Shown here piece after piece: positions 1-9,603 of a stretch of DNA of 64,000 bases (positions are counted from its first letter, which is position 1; each line of letters starts with the position of its first letter). Under the pieces are notes generated by a model. The model was not told the origin of the DNA. It made no database searches and worked only from the letters and a program-made list of their open reading frames with translations. The DNA is from Ferrimonas senticii DSM 18821 (GTDB taxonomy: Bacteria; Pseudomonadota; Gammaproteobacteria; Enterobacterales; Shewanellaceae). The translations under genes were made by a program, and so were the position numbers. The stretch is from the NCBI RefSeq assembly GCF_000422665.1, contig NZ_AUGM01000007.1, forward strand, positions 1-64,000, in the 5' to 3' direction.

Positions 1-156
1 GCTACCGAAGTAACAATCACAGACTACTCAATGAATTCTGATAGATGTTAAATCCGAAGATTCAACATTCTGCATGTTGCATGAACACTTCAGTTTCATC
101 GAGAAAATGATGATTTCTCGTTCCACGTGAGTGCCCACACAGATTGTCTGACTAAT

Positions 157-168
157 TTTTAAAGAGCT
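157..168 (-). promoter_or_regulatory. boxA antitermination element
   Basis: The minus strand reads AGCTCTTTAAAA, close to the boxA consensus TGCTCTTTAACA bound by NusB/S10 in rRNA transcription complexes. It sits between P2 and the conserved leader segment. Confidence 0.75.
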
Positions 169-192
169 TGTCTCGTTCGAGACAGGACGCGC

Positions 193-220
193 ATTCTAGC
201 GTATCCGGTTGGTTCGTCAA
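193..220 (-). promoter_or_regulatory. rrn P2 promoter
   Basis: On the minus strand there is a -35 TTGACG (215-220), a 16-bp spacer and a -10 TAGAAT (193-198), again followed by a GC-rich start region. It lies about 115 bp downstream of P1, as in tandem rrn promoters. Confidence 0.8.
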
Positions 221-307
221 GCGTTATTTTCTAACTTCTTTTTCGAACCGGTCGACTTGGTTTTCACTGCGGCGATTTGCTCGCTGTGCCCCGTCGACAG
301 GAGGCGC

Positions 308-335
308 ATTATAGGGAGCTTCGAAATTCCCGCAA
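308..335 (-). promoter_or_regulatory. rrn P1 promoter
   Basis: On the minus strand there is a -35 TTGCGG (330-335), a 16-bp spacer and a -10 TATAAT (308-313), followed by a GCGC discriminator. CTCCCTATAATGCGCC matches E. coli rrn P1 promoters. A/T-rich sequence upstream (about 336-365) is a plausible UP element. The GC-rich discriminator and 16-bp spacer are hallmarks of stringent (ppGpp/DksA) control. Confidence 0.88.
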
Positions 336-420
336 CCCCTAAAGTGAAGTTTTTTGCATTTTTAGCGCCATTCGCTCATCAATTAAGCGAAACCTCCATT
401 TTAGAATAAAAAATGGATAA

Positions 421-446
421 AAAAGCCGCGAAATGCGGCTTTTTTA
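421..446 (-). terminator. Intrinsic terminator of clpB
   Basis: An 8-bp stem (AAAGCCGC/GCGGCTTT) with a 5-nt loop is flanked by A and T runs on both sides, so it can act in both directions. It lies about 60 bp past the clpB stop and ahead of the rrn promoters. Confidence 0.85.
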
Positions 447-507
447 CTGGTCAGAGGATGTTGCATCCTTTCTTAATTGTACTAGTGACCCTTCGCACTA
501 ACCTTGG

Positions 508-3081
508 TTATTGCTTGAATTGCAGCTGCTCATCAACCACATCAACCTGTATCGGCTGCCCAGGCAGCAAGCTGCCCGCCAAAATTTGTTGCGCCAGTGG
601 GTTTTCCAAACGCTGCTGGATCGCCCGTTTCAGTGGTCTTGCGCCGTAGACTGGATCAAACCCTGCGGCAGCCAGCCACTGTAATGCCTGCGGCGACAGT
701 TGCAGTTGGTACTCTTTGTCAGCCAAGCGCTGCTTTAGTTTGGCCAACTGAATATCGGCAATGTTGGCGATCTGCGCTTGCGCTAATGGGTGGAATACCA
801 CGGTTTCATCGACTCGGTTGAGAAACTCTGGACGGAACTGGGTCAGCAGCGCGTCTTGCAGCAATTGCTTAATCTCTTCGTAGGCCAGTTCACCATGGTG
901 CTGTTGGATCTGATCCGAACCCAAGTTGGAGGTCATGATGATAACGGTGTTACGAAAATCCACGGTGCGGCCCTGACCATCGGTTAGACGGCCGTCATCC
1001 AGCACTTGCAAGAGAATGTTGAACACATCCGGATGGGCTTTTTCGACTTCATCGAGCAAGATCACCGAATACGGCTTACGGCGCACCGCTTCAGTCAGGT
1101 AGCCGCCCTCTTCGTAGCCGACGTAACCTGGAGGCGCGCCCACCAACCGTGCTACCGAGTGTTTCTCCATAAACTCGGACATGTCGATGCGCACCATCGC
1201 GTCGTCGGTATCAAACATAAAGTTAGCCAGTGCTTTGGACAGTTCGGTCTTACCAACCCCGGTCGGACCTAAGAATAGGAACGAGCCGATTGGCTGATCC
1301 GGCGCCGACAGCCCAGCACGGCTGCGACGAATCGCGTTGGAAACCGCTTCAACCGCTTCAGCTTGCCCCACCACCCGTTGATGCAGGTGCTCCTCCATCC
1401 GCAGCAGCTTATCGCGCTCGCCCTCGAGCATATTGGCTACCGGAATGCCGGTAGCTTTGGCCAGCACCTCGGCGATTTCGGCATCGGTCACCTTATTCTT
1501 TAGCAGAGTCATCTCCTGCATCTCGGCTTGCGCTGCCAAATCCAGTTTGCGCTCTAATTCTGGAATGCGGCCGTATTGCAGTTCTGACATTGCTTGTAGA
1601 TCGGTGGCGCGACGGGCCACTTCCAATTGCTGCCGCGCTTGGTCCAGTTCCGCTTTAATGTCATGGCTGCCCGCCAGAGCGGCTTTTTCGCTACGCCAGA
1701 TCTCATCCAGTTCGCCAAATTCACGCTCGAGCTTGTCCAGTTGCTCATTCAGCAGCTCTAACCGTTTGCGACTGCCGTCGTCGGACTCTTTCTGCAGCGC
1801 CTGCTGTTCCAGCTTTAACTGAATGATCCGTCGCTCCAGTCGATCCAGCGATTCCGGTTTAGAGTCAATTTCTAAGCGGATCGAAGATGCCGCCTCGTCA
1901 ATTAGATCGATCGCTTTGTCCGGTAGCTTACGATCAGAGACATAGCGATGGGATAAGGTCGCCGCCGCCACAATCGCCGGATCGGTGATCTCGACATTGT
2001 GGTGCAGTTCATAGCGCTCTTTTAAGCCGCGCAAAATGGCGATGGTGTCTTCAACGCTCGGTTCATCCACCAGCACTTTCTGGAATCGACGCTCCAACGC
2101 CGCGTCTTTCTCTACATATTGGCGATACTCATCCAACGTCGTGGCGCCAACACAGTGCAGTTCACCACGAGCCAGCGCAGGCTTAAGCATATTGCCAGCG
2201 TCCATGGCACCATCGGCTTTACCGGCGCCGACCATGGTGTGCAGTTCGTCGATAAACAAAATGACCCGGCCCTCTTCTTTGGCCAGTTCATTCAACACCG
2301 CTTTCAGTCGTTCTTCGAATTCGCCACGGTACTTAGCGCCCGCGAGCAACGCGCCCATATCCAACGACAATACCCGCTTGTCTTTTAAGCCTTCGGGCAC
2401 TTCGCCATTGACGATCCGCTGCGCTAAACCCTCGACGATGGCGGTTTTACCTACCCCTGGCTCGCCAATCAACACTGGGTTGTTTTTGCTGCGACGCTGC
2501 AGCACTTGAATGGTGCGACGGATCTCATCGTCGCGGCCGATCACTGGATCGAGCTTGCCGGATTCGGCACGCTCGTTCAGATCGATGGTGTATTTGCTTA
2601 AGGCTTGGCGCTGATCTTCGGCGCCGGCGCTATCAACCCCAGCACCACCACGTACCGAAGCGATGGCGTCGTTGAGTTTCTGTTCGCTAACGCCTTGCTG
2701 CGCCAGCAGTTGGCCAACCTCCGATTGGCTTTGCAGCAACGCCAACACAAACAGTTCAGAAGAGATAAATTGCTCGTTGCGCTGCTGCGACAGCTTATCG
2801 CACAGATTCAGCACTCGAATGGTATCGCGGGACAGTTGCAAGTCGCCGTCGCCACCGCTGACTTTGGCGGTGCGCTCCAAACTTTGTTGCAGTTGTTGCT
2901 GCAATTGATTGCTGTCGACTTTAATCAGTTGCAGCAATGGCCGAACACTGCCCCCTTGCTGCTGCAGCAAGGCCAACATGATGTGAGCGGGTTCGATATA
3001 TTGATGATCCAATCCCAGCGCCAACGATTGCGCATCGCTGATCGCCTGTTGCAGCTTGTTGGTCATTTTATCTAAACGCAT
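508..3081 (-). CDS. clpB: ATP-dependent disaggregase ClpB
   Basis: ClpB is a cytosolic hexameric AAA+ chaperone that threads aggregated proteins and works with DnaK. The 857-aa product has the same length as E. coli ClpB and starts similarly (MRLDKMTNK). It has an N-terminal Clp repeat domain (about 1-145), a first AAA+ module with Walker A GEPGVGKT near 206, a long coiled-coil middle domain (about 400-530) and a second AAA+ module with GPTGVGKT near 605. Arg-finger and DEAH/DEVE-type Walker B motifs are visible. It follows rluD and pgeF as in E. coli, but has its own heat-shock promoter. Nothing appears disrupted. Confidence 0.98.
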   Translation of the reverse strand: MRLDKMTNKLQQAISDAQSLALGLDHQYIEPAHIMLALLQQQGGSVRPLLQLIKVDSNQLQQQLQQSLERTAKVSGGDGDLQLSRDTIRVLNLCDKLSQQRNEQFISSELFVLALLQSQSEVGQLLAQQGVSEQKLNDAIASVRGGAGVDSAGAEDQRQALSKYTIDLNERAESGKLDPVIGRDDEIRRTIQVLQRRSKNNPVLIGEPGVGKTAIVEGLAQRIVNGEVPEGLKDKRVLSLDMGALLAGAKYRGEFEERLKAVLNELAKEEGRVILFIDELHTMVGAGKADGAMDAGNMLKPALARGELHCVGATTLDEYRQYVEKDAALERRFQKVLVDEPSVEDTIAILRGLKERYELHHNVEITDPAIVAAATLSHRYVSDRKLPDKAIDLIDEAASSIRLEIDSKPESLDRLERRIIQLKLEQQALQKESDDGSRKRLELLNEQLDKLEREFGELDEIWRSEKAALAGSHDIKAELDQARQQLEVARRATDLQAMSELQYGRIPELERKLDLAAQAEMQEMTLLKNKVTDAEIAEVLAKATGIPVANMLEGERDKLLRMEEHLHQRVVGQAEAVEAVSNAIRRSRAGLSAPDQPIGSFLFLGPTGVGKTELSKALANFMFDTDDAMVRIDMSEFMEKHSVARLVGAPPGYVGYEEGGYLTEAVRRKPYSVILLDEVEKAHPDVFNILLQVLDDGRLTDGQGRTVDFRNTVIIMTSNLGSDQIQQHHGELAYEEIKQLLQDALLTQFRPEFLNRVDETVVFHPLAQAQIANIADIQLAKLKQRLADKEYQLQLSPQALQWLAAAGFDPVYGARPLKRAIQQRLENPLAQQILAGSLLPGQPIQVDVVDEQLQFKQ

Positions 3082-3116
3082 GGCACACCTCTGAAGATGA
3101 ATTAGTTACTCAATTC

Positions 3117-3144
3117 AGATGGGGGCATTTAGCAATGATTCAAG
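3117..3144 (-). promoter_or_regulatory. Sigma-32 heat-shock promoter of clpB
   Basis: On the minus strand CTTGAA (3139-3144), a 14-nt spacer and CCCCATCT (3117-3124) match the RpoH consensus CTTGAA-N13-17-CCCCATNT at every fixed position. It ends about 35 bp upstream of the clpB ATG, so clpB can be induced independently of pgeF. Confidence 0.9.
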
Positions 3145-3197
3145 CATCACCTTTGGCAAAGGCGGTGACGCTTGATCCAAATCAGCGGCGTTGAGGT

Positions 3198-3932
3198 TTA
3201 GCGTAATAAGCCAATGAGGCTGGCTTGGCGACCGGTAGTGCCGCTGCGACGGTAGGAGTAAAAACGGGAAGGATCGCTGACGGTACAAAGATCGCCACCG
3301 TAAATTTGGCTGACGCCAATCGCCTGCAAACGCCGTCGTGCCAGCGCATAGATATCGGCCAGATATTTACCGTTATGCTGGCGAGTAAAGGCGCTAGCGG
3401 CAGCCGCTTGCTTATCAATGAAGGCTTGCCGAACCTCAGCGCCCACCTCAAAGCAACTGGGGCCGATGGCCGGACCAAGCCACGCCAGTAACTGATTGGC
3501 GTCGGCGCTAAAGCCGGTCACGGCTTGCTCGATAATGCCATCACAGAGGCCACGCCAACCGGCGTGCACTGCCGCCACTTCGCGCCCAGCGACATCGCAC
3601 AACAACAGCGGCAAACAATCAGCGGTCATCACCGCACAAAATTGCTGAGGCTGATTGCTGTAACTGGCATCCGCTTCAGGGGCAGCGGCCGCCTCTGACA
3701 GCGGCAAATTCAACACCGTGGTGCCGTGCACTTGGCTGAGCCATTGGATCTGCGCATCCGCCGGCAGACGCTGCTGCACTATGGCGCGGTTAGCGGCGAC
3801 CAACTCGGGGTGGTCGCCGACGTGATCGCCAAGGTTTAAGCCACGAAAAGCAGCAATCGATCGACCACCAAAGCGGGTTGTCGACAGCGCCAATACATTG
3901 CTAGGAGCAGGCCAATCGGGGCGTAACCACAT
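3198..3932 (-). CDS. pgeF: Laccase-domain purine nucleoside phosphorylase / polyphenol oxidase family (YfiH)
   Basis: This 244-aa cytosolic protein belongs to the DUF152 (YfiH/PgeF, Cu-oxidase_4) family. Members have been described as purine nucleoside phosphorylases/adenosine deaminases, and E. coli YfiH as a peptidoglycan-editing enzyme. Family motifs seen are an LTTRFGG-like N-terminus, MTADCLPLLLCD, VAAVHAGWRGL and a GPAIGPSCFEVG segment containing the His/Cys metal ligands. It lies 31 bp downstream of rluD and upstream of clpB, the same order as E. coli. Which activity dominates here cannot be read from sequence. Confidence 0.93.
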   Translation of the reverse strand: MWLRPDWPAPSNVLALSTTRFGGRSIAAFRGLNLGDHVGDHPELVAANRAIVQQRLPADAQIQWLSQVHGTTVLNLPLSEAAAAPEADASYSNQPQQFCAVMTADCLPLLLCDVAGREVAAVHAGWRGLCDGIIEQAVTGFSADANQLLAWLGPAIGPSCFEVGAEVRQAFIDKQAAAASAFTRQHNGKYLADIYALARRRLQAIGVSQIYGGDLCTVSDPSRFYSYRRSGTTGRQASLIGLLR

Positions 3933-3963
3933 GCGCTTAGTTCCTGAGACTTGTTCCTAAGAC

Positions 3964-4935
3964 TTAGTAGTCCATGCCTTTGTCGATGGTGTCTTCACGC
4001 AGCAACGCGGTCAGACGCACCATATCTTCAGGGATTGGCGCTTGCCACTGCATCATTTCACCAGTGATTGGGTGCTCTAAGCGCAGCATCGCCGCGTGCA
4101 GTGCCTGACGACCGAAGAACCGCATGGTGTCGCGCAGCTCTTCAGAAGCGCCACGCAGCGGGCGAGGACGGCCCAAGTACAGCGGATCGCCAACCAGTGG
4201 ATGACCAATGTGGGCCATATGCACGCGGATTTGGTGCGTACGACCGGATTCCAAGCGCAGACGCAGCAACGTGTGAGCGCGGAACTTCTCTTTCACACGG
4301 TAGTGGGTTACCGCTTCTTTACCCAGTTCGGTTACCGCCATGTGGGTACGACGCTGTGGGTGACGGCCAATTGGCTCATCCACGGTACCGCCAGCGGTCA
4401 TCATGCCGCAGGCCACCGCTTCGTATTCACGGGTAATTTCACGGGCTTGCAGCTTGGCCACCAGGTGGGTCTGCGCTGGTACGGTCTTGGCAATTACCAT
4501 CAAACCGGTGGTGTCTTTATCCAGACGGTGAACGATACCGGCACGCGGTACGTTGACGATCTCAGGATAGTGGTGCAGCAACGCATTCAAGATGGTGCCA
4601 TCGTGGTTGCCAGCACCAGGGTGAACCACCAAATCGGTTGGCTTGTTGATCACCAAAATGTGCTCGTCTTCGAAGACGATGTTCAGCGGAATATCCTGCG
4701 GGCGCGAGGAGACCTCCTCTTGCAGTTCAGCGCGGATCAAAATTTCTTCGCCGCCGCGCACTTTTTCACGCGGCTTGGCGGCAATTTTGCCGTCCAGTTG
4801 AACTTTTTCCGCCAGGATCCACTCTTTAATACGACTACGGGAGTAGTCAGGGAAACACTCCGCCAGTGCTTGATCGAGCCGTTGGCCCAACTGGGAGAAT
4901 TGGATGTTTCCTGTTAATTCAATGTTTTGTGTCAT
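3964..4935 (-). CDS. rluD: 23S rRNA pseudouridine synthase RluD
   Basis: RluD makes pseudouridines 1911, 1915 and 1917 in helix 69 of 23S rRNA. The 323-aa protein has an N-terminal S4 RNA-binding domain (about 18-80) and an RluA-family catalytic domain with the signature GIVHRLDKDTTGLMV, which contains the catalytic Asp. The C-terminal RTHQIRVHMAHIGHPLVGD motif is intact. It is the first gene of the rluD-pgeF-(clpB) run and is divergent from bamD, an arrangement shared with enterics. Confidence 0.97.
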   Translation of the reverse strand: MTQNIELTGNIQFSQLGQRLDQALAECFPDYSRSRIKEWILAEKVQLDGKIAAKPREKVRGGEEILIRAELQEEVSSRPQDIPLNIVFEDEHILVINKPTDLVVHPGAGNHDGTILNALLHHYPEIVNVPRAGIVHRLDKDTTGLMVIAKTVPAQTHLVAKLQAREITREYEAVACGMMTAGGTVDEPIGRHPQRRTHMAVTELGKEAVTHYRVKEKFRAHTLLRLRLESGRTHQIRVHMAHIGHPLVGDPLYLGRPRPLRGASEELRDTMRFFGRQALHAAMLRLEHPITGEMMQWQAPIPEDMVRLTALLREDTIDKGMDY

Positions 4936-5056
4936 AGTCTCTGGCTTAGTCCGCGGGGACTCGAATTCGTAATCAGTTCTGTTAGAATCGCTCAGATTGC
5001 ATTTTATCGCTTTTTTCCGTGCACAGGCACGGCTTGTTTAGGGATCGACACCACCC

Positions 5057-5821
5057 ATGCGCAAACTAACCGCTTCGGCGCTCTTAGCCCTCAGTAGTCT
5101 GGTTCTGGTGACCGGCTGTTCTTCGAACGACCAAGACAGTGGCTATCAGGTGGAAAATAAGACCCCCGAAGCGCTGTATGCCGATGCGCGTGCCGCGATG
5201 GAACTGGGCAATTTCACTAAAGCGACCCAAGTACTGGAAGCCTTGGACAGCCGCTACCCTTTTGGTCCGCACAAGACCCAAGTGCAGTTGGATCTGATCT
5301 TCGCTTATTACAAGCTAGAGGATAGCGCCAATGCGCTGGCCAACATCGACCGTTTTATCCGCCTAAACCCAACCCATAAAGATATCGATTACGTCTACTA
5401 CATGCGTGGCCTCACCAACATGCAGGCGGATCAATACCTGTTCCATGAGTTGATGGGCATCGATCGCAGCGATCGCGATCCAACCGCGGCGATTGAAGCG
5501 TTTCGCGATTTTGAGCAGTTAGTCAAAGCTTACCCCAACAGCCGCTACAGCCCGGACGCCCAACAGCGGATGCGCTTTTTGAAAAACCGCTTAGGTAACT
5601 ACGAACTGCAAGTCGCTGAATACTACGTCTACATGGACACTTGGATTGCCGCCGCCAACCGCGCCCAACTGATCTTAGAGAAGTATTCCGATACCCCAGC
5701 CACCGAGCGCGCGCTGGAGATCATGGTGCAGGCCTACGACAAACTGGGGCAACAGACCTTGCGGGATCACGCCAAGCAGGTATTGGCGACCAACTACCCC
5801 AACAATAAGTTGGCGCAGTAG
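5057..5821 (+). CDS. bamD: Outer-membrane assembly lipoprotein BamD
   Basis: BamD is an essential lipoprotein of the BAM complex that inserts beta-barrel proteins. The 254-aa protein has a signal peptide ending in the lipobox LVTGC (Cys at about 21), followed by five TPR-like repeats across about 35-245, including the YDRFIRLNP-type region and SRYSPDAQQRM. Its divergent position relative to rluD matches other gammaproteobacteria. An intrinsic terminator follows immediately. Confidence 0.96.
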   Translation: MRKLTASALLALSSLVLVTGCSSNDQDSGYQVENKTPEALYADARAAMELGNFTKATQVLEALDSRYPFGPHKTQVQLDLIFAYYKLEDSANALANIDRFIRLNPTHKDIDYVYYMRGLTNMQADQYLFHELMGIDRSDRDPTAAIEAFRDFEQLVKAYPNSRYSPDAQQRMRFLKNRLGNYELQVAEYYVYMDTWIAAANRAQLILEKYSDTPATERALEIMVQAYDKLGQQTLRDHAKQVLATNYPNNKLAQ

Positions 5822-5850
5822 CGTAACCGCTGGGACAAATCTCGCCCAAT

Positions 5851-5886
5851 AAAAAGCCGCCCTATGGATTCATAGGGCGGCTTTTT
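5851..5886. terminator. Bidirectional terminator between bamD and hpt
   Basis: A 16-bp near-perfect stem (AAAAAGCCGCCCTATG and its complement) with a short loop is flanked by A5 and T5. It can end bamD on the plus strand and hpt on the minus strand. Confidence 0.9.
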
Positions 5887-5974
5887 AGTCGCTCGCGCTG
5901 CGCTTATGGCGCCGGAGCAACCGTCTCAATCAAGGCTTTCACCACAACATGAGACGGTTAACCAAGCAATACGA

Positions 5975-6514
5975 TTACGCTGGGTTTACTTTGGCGATGT
6001 AAGGCAGCTGACGGTAGCTTTCAGCGTAATCCAGACCGTAACCGATAACGAACTCATCTGGAATTTCACGACCTACGTAATCCACTGGCACGTCAACAAC
6101 GCGGCGGGATGGCTTGTCCAGGAAGGTACAGATCTTCAAGCTGGCTGGCTCACGGCTCAGCAGCAGTTCGCGTACTTTGGACAAGGTACGGCCGGTATCG
6201 ATGATGTCTTCCACCAACATCACGTGACGACCACGGATGCTGTTGGCCAGATCCATTACGATCTTCACATCACCGCTGGACTCGGTGCCACCGTGGTAGG
6301 AGGATGCGGTCATAAAGTCGAAATGGACGTCACCAGTCAGACGACGAGCCAAGTCGCTCATTACCACCACAGAACCTTTCAGCAGGCCAACCAGCAGTAG
6401 GTTGTCAACGTCAGCGTAATCTTGATTGATCTTCGCTGCCACGGTATCCAGGATCTGACCGATCTCCTCTTCAGAGATCATTACTTCGTAGTTCAGCTGG
6501 TTCAGTTTGCTCAT
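5975..6514 (-). CDS. hpt: Hypoxanthine phosphoribosyltransferase
   Basis: This cytosolic purine-salvage enzyme converts hypoxanthine (and weakly guanine) plus PRPP to IMP/GMP. The 179-aa length is typical of bacterial Hpt. The PRPP-binding motif VMLVEDIIDTGRTL is present around residues 97-110, and VDYVGREIPDEFVIGYGLDY forms the C-terminal base-binding and flexible region. It is the last gene before the bidirectional terminator; ubiX lies upstream on the same strand 16 bp away. Confidence 0.96.
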   Translation of the reverse strand: MSKLNQLNYEVMISEEEIGQILDTVAAKINQDYADVDNLLLVGLLKGSVVVMSDLARRLTGDVHFDFMTASSYHGGTESSGDVKIVMDLANSIRGRHVMLVEDIIDTGRTLSKVRELLLSREPASLKICTFLDKPSRRVVDVPVDYVGREIPDEFVIGYGLDYAESYRQLPYIAKVNPA

Positions 6515-6530
6515 TTGGTTAGCCTTCGGC

Positions 6531-7184
6531 TTAATTCGATTGTGTAGGTGTACCGTAGCCCCAACGGCGGCTAAGGTGATGTTCTATCTGTAGGTGGTCG
6601 AGGATCCGTGCCACCATAAAATCCACCAGATCGTCGATTGACTGCGGCTGGTGATAAAACCCCGGTGCCGCCGGCATAATGACTGCGCCCAGGTTGCTGA
6701 GTTTCAGCATATGCTCCAGATGGATACTGTTAAACGGCGTTTCCCGCGGCACCAACAACAGTTGGCCTCGTTCTTTCAGCACCACATCGGCAGCACGTTC
6801 AATCAGGTTGTTACTCATGCCAGTAGCAACCGCCGCCAGCGTACCGGTAGAACAGGGACAGATCACCATCTGTCGCGGCGCACCAGAGCCAGAGGCTACC
6901 GGCGAAAACCATTGCTCTTTACCGTACACTCGCAGTTGCCCCGGTGCCGCACCCAACTGCTCGGATAACAGTTGTTCACAGGCTTCCGGCGAGCCCGGCA
7001 GTTTCAGCCCTTGCTCTTCGGCGAGTACCACCCGCGCCGCTGATGAAATCATCAGATGCACGTTGCGGCCGGATTCTAGCAGACAACGCAATAAGCGCAG
7101 CCCATATGGCGCGCCGGACGCCCCAGTAAACGCCAAAGTGATGCTTTGGTCACGCTTTTGTGCGCTTTGGTCACGCTGATGCAT
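6531..7184 (-). CDS. ubiX: Flavin prenyltransferase UbiX
   Basis: UbiX makes prenylated FMN, the cofactor of the UbiD decarboxylase in ubiquinone synthesis. The 217-aa protein has the flavoprotein fold with [13 protein letters not shown] near residues 20-32, a [14 protein letters not shown] segment and [17 protein letters not shown]. The proposed ATG overlaps the end of mpl by 14 bp, which implies translational coupling. The N-terminus before [10 protein letters not shown] contains a 7-residue duplication ([12 protein letters not shown]) produced by a direct DNA repeat; no internal Met offers a later start. Confidence 0.93.
   Translation of the reverse strand: MHQRDQSAQKRDQSITLAFTGASGAPYGLRLLRCLLESGRNVHLMISSAARVVLAEEQGLKLPGSPEACEQLLSEQLGAAPGQLRVYGKEQWFSPVASGSGAPRQMVICPCSTGTLAAVATGMSNNLIERAADVVLKERGQLLLVPRETPFNSIHLEHMLKLSNLGAVIMPAAPGFYHQPQSIDDLVDFMVARILDHLQIEHHLSRRWGYGTPTQSN
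7143..7176. repeat. 13-bp direct repeat with 21-bp period in the ubiX start region
   Basis: The sequence gctttggtcacgc occurs at 7143-7155 and 7164-7176, exactly seven codons apart. It duplicates RDQS near the UbiX N-terminus and overlaps the mpl stop, so it looks like a small in-frame tandem duplication. Confidence 0.8.
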
Positions 7185-8538
7185 GAATCGCCCTCAACTT
7201 GTCGATCAATCGCTGATGGATGCTGTCAAAACCGCCATTACTCATGATCACCAACTGGTCGCCAGCGGTAATTTGTGTGAGCAACTGTTCGATAATGGCG
7301 TCGACGCTAGCCAGCACTTGAGTTGGGGTTGGGCCATTGGCCATCGCCGCCGCCACATCCCAATCCACCGAGCCCGGCGCCAGCATAAAGGCCAAGTCGG
7401 CCTCGGCTAAGGACGCCGCCAAGGTATGCTGATGTACGCCCTGTTTCATGGTGTTCGAACGAGGCTCCAACACCGCAATCACGCGGCCTCGGTCGCCGAT
7501 GCGCTGACGGACGCCATTCAAGGTGGTGGCGATCGCCGTTGGGTGGTGAGCAAAATCGTCATAGATGGCGATGCCACCGATTTCCGCCCGCAGCTCTAAA
7601 CGCCGCTTCGGCCCTTGGAACTTGGCCAGAGACGCCAAGCCATCGGCGGGACGAACCCCGACATGACGCGCCGCCGCCAGCGCCGCCAAGGCGTTGCTGA
7701 TGTTGTGATCGCCAATCAGGTTCCACGCTAGCTGACCTTGCAGTTGCCCCTCAAGATAGACCTCAAAGGCGCTGCCATCGGCTGTCAGTTTGCGCGCTTG
7801 CCAGCCTCGGTCATCCCCCAGCAATTGTTGCTGACTCCAGCAGCCCATGGCGATGGTGTCGGTGATCGATGCCATCGGCGGATGCAGCACCAAGCCACTG
7901 CTTGGCACCATCCGCAGCAAGTGATGGAACTGACGCTGAATGTCTTTAAGGGAATCAAAGATGTCGGCGTGATCAAATTCGAGGTTGTTGATCACCAGAG
8001 TCCGTGGTCGGTAGTGAACGAACTTAGAACGCTTATCGAAAAAGGCGCTGTCGTACTCATCGGCTTCGACCACAAAAAACGGATCATCGGTCAGTCGTGC
8101 CGACAGGCCAAATTCACGCACTACCCCACCAATTAAGAAGCTCGGGTTTAAACCGTTGTCTTCCAATAACCACGCCAGCATCGAGGCGGTGGTGGTTTTA
8201 CCGTGAGTGCCAGACACCGCCAGCACCCATTTGCCAGGCAAAATATGCTCGGCTAAAAACTGTGGGCCAGAGGTATAAGGAATGCCACGATCCAGCACCG
8301 CCTCAACGCAGGGATTGCCGCGGCTCATGGCGTTGCCAATCACCACCAAATCTGGCTGTGGCTGAAGTTGCGCCGGATCATAGCCTTCGATCAGTTCAAT
8401 CCCTTGCTGCTCAAGCTGAGTGCTCATTGGCGGGTAAACGTTGGCATCGCTGCCGGTGATCTTATGCCCTTGCTGGCGCGCCAGCAGGGCTAGGCCGCCC
8501 ATAAAGGTGCCGCAGATCCCCAAAATATGAATGTGCAT
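7171..8538 (-). CDS. mpl: UDP-N-acetylmuramate:L-alanyl-gamma-D-glutamyl-meso-DAP ligase Mpl
   Basis: Mpl recycles murein tripeptide by ligating it to UDP-MurNAc in the cytosol. The 455-aa Mur-ligase-family protein begins with the nucleotide-binding segment [17 protein letters not shown], which distinguishes Mpl from MurC. It has the ATP-binding P-loop SGTHGKTTT near residue 110, the Mur-ligase central domain ([13 protein letters not shown]) and a C-terminal ligase domain beginning with [11 protein letters not shown]. It is cotranscribed with ubiX and hpt downstream. Confidence 0.96.
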   Translation of the reverse strand: MHIHILGICGTFMGGLALLARQQGHKITGSDANVYPPMSTQLEQQGIELIEGYDPAQLQPQPDLVVIGNAMSRGNPCVEAVLDRGIPYTSGPQFLAEHILPGKWVLAVSGTHGKTTTASMLAWLLEDNGLNPSFLIGGVVREFGLSARLTDDPFFVVEADEYDSAFFDKRSKFVHYRPRTLVINNLEFDHADIFDSLKDIQRQFHHLLRMVPSSGLVLHPPMASITDTIAMGCWSQQQLLGDDRGWQARKLTADGSAFEVYLEGQLQGQLAWNLIGDHNISNALAALAAARHVGVRPADGLASLAKFQGPKRRLELRAEIGGIAIYDDFAHHPTAIATTLNGVRQRIGDRGRVIAVLEPRSNTMKQGVHQHTLAASLAEADLAFMLAPGSVDWDVAAAMANGPTPTQVLASVDAIIEQLLTQITAGDQLVIMSNGGFDSIHQRLIDKLRAIHASA

Positions 8539-8585
8539 CGTCAGTGCTGTCCGTCTGGTACTGGCGGTTGATATTAGGCGTCAGT

Positions 8586-9512
8586 CTACCCGATTGCTGC
8601 GGCGCTGACAGCAGTGCTGGCACTGCCGTACTGAAGGCTTTGCTGCTGCAACCAATGCAGCAGCAATAACAACTGTGGTTGGCGCTGCCGACTGGCTTTG
8701 TAAACAAAGTAGAAGCTATCCCCAGTCAGCAGTTCCGGCAGCGGGATCCGCACTAAGTCGTGGCTCGCCAAGTCATCCAGCATGTAGTGATTGACCAAGG
8801 CAATGCCCTGATCAAAGCGGGCCGCTTCCGCCGCCAGCAGCATGTGGCTCAGATGCTGAAACTGCACCTCTGACGGCAATTGCCAGCCGTTATGCTGACA
8901 CCAGCGGCGCCAATCTTCTTGCGGCGCGCCAAAACTGGATTGCACCGATAGCAGTGGTTGCGACCACAACGCCTGCGGCAAAGGTTGCTGCTGCAACTGT
9001 TGCCACGTGCGCTGACCGCAAACTGGCAGTAAGCGTTCTTGATAGAGTTGCTGGCAGATCATGCCGCTGCTGGGTGGCTTTACGGTAATAAAGCAGTCGC
9101 CCAGCTGATCACTGCATTGGGGATTGTCGGCCACCATATTCAGGCTCAGCTGCAACTCGGGATGCTGCTGTTTCAACAGCGGCAACCTTGGGATCAACCA
9201 CTTCACCGCTAACGAGCTGTACAACGCCAAGCGGATCGGGCCGCCGCTGCCGTCGCGAAAAACGCTGGCGGCATTGGCCAACTGCAATAGCGCTTGGGCA
9301 GTTTGTTCATAAAAGCGTTGTCCCGATGGCGTTAACGACCAATGTCGTCCCTGCCTGGCCAGCAGTGGCTCGCCAAGATAATCCTCTAACTGCCGAACCT
9401 GATGGCTGACGGCACTTTGGGTGATGTGCAGCGCTTGGGCGGCCAACGAAAAGCTGTTTAAACGGACCACCGCTTCAAAGCATTGGGTGGCACGCAGGGG
9501 CGGCAACTTCAT
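8586..9512 (-). CDS. LysR-family transcriptional regulator (GcvA-like)
   Basis: This 308-aa protein has an N-terminal winged helix-turn-helix (about 1-62, with SLAAQALHITQSAVSHQVRQLE) and a type 2 periplasmic-binding-like effector domain. The opening MKLPPLRATQCFEAVVRLNSF resembles the GcvA/AmpR branch. It diverges from the DMT transporter gene at 9604 with a 91-bp A/T-rich intergenic region, so that exporter is the obvious regulatory target. The effector is unknown. Confidence 0.9.
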   Translation of the reverse strand: MKLPPLRATQCFEAVVRLNSFSLAAQALHITQSAVSHQVRQLEDYLGEPLLARQGRHWSLTPSGQRFYEQTAQALLQLANAASVFRDGSGGPIRLALYSSLAVKWLIPRLPLLKQQHPELQLSLNMVADNPQCSDQLGDCFITVKPPSSGMICQQLYQERLLPVCGQRTWQQLQQQPLPQALWSQPLLSVQSSFGAPQEDWRRWCQHNGWQLPSEVQFQHLSHMLLAAEAARFDQGIALVNHYMLDDLASHDLVRIPLPELLTGDSFYFVYKASRQRQPQLLLLLHWLQQQSLQYGSASTAVSAAAIG

Positions 9513-9603
9513 GAATCAAACTAATAAAGAGTTAATTTTCATCATTATACATCACCCAAAGCCGGCACTACCCTGAGCTTTTATTGCTGCTTAACCCCCT
9601 ATC

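Larger units (their letters stand above)
1..300 (-). other. rRNA operon leader (16S gene lies beyond the left edge)
   Basis: Read on the minus strand this is an rrn leader. It holds a boxA-like antitermination sequence and then a segment (about 130-155) that closely matches the conserved enterobacterial 16S leader (ACAATCTGTGTGGGCACTC). Two rrn-style promoters lie at its upstream end. The 16S gene should start just outside position 1. Part of the leader also carries short spurious open frames, which I do not call. Confidence 0.85.
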
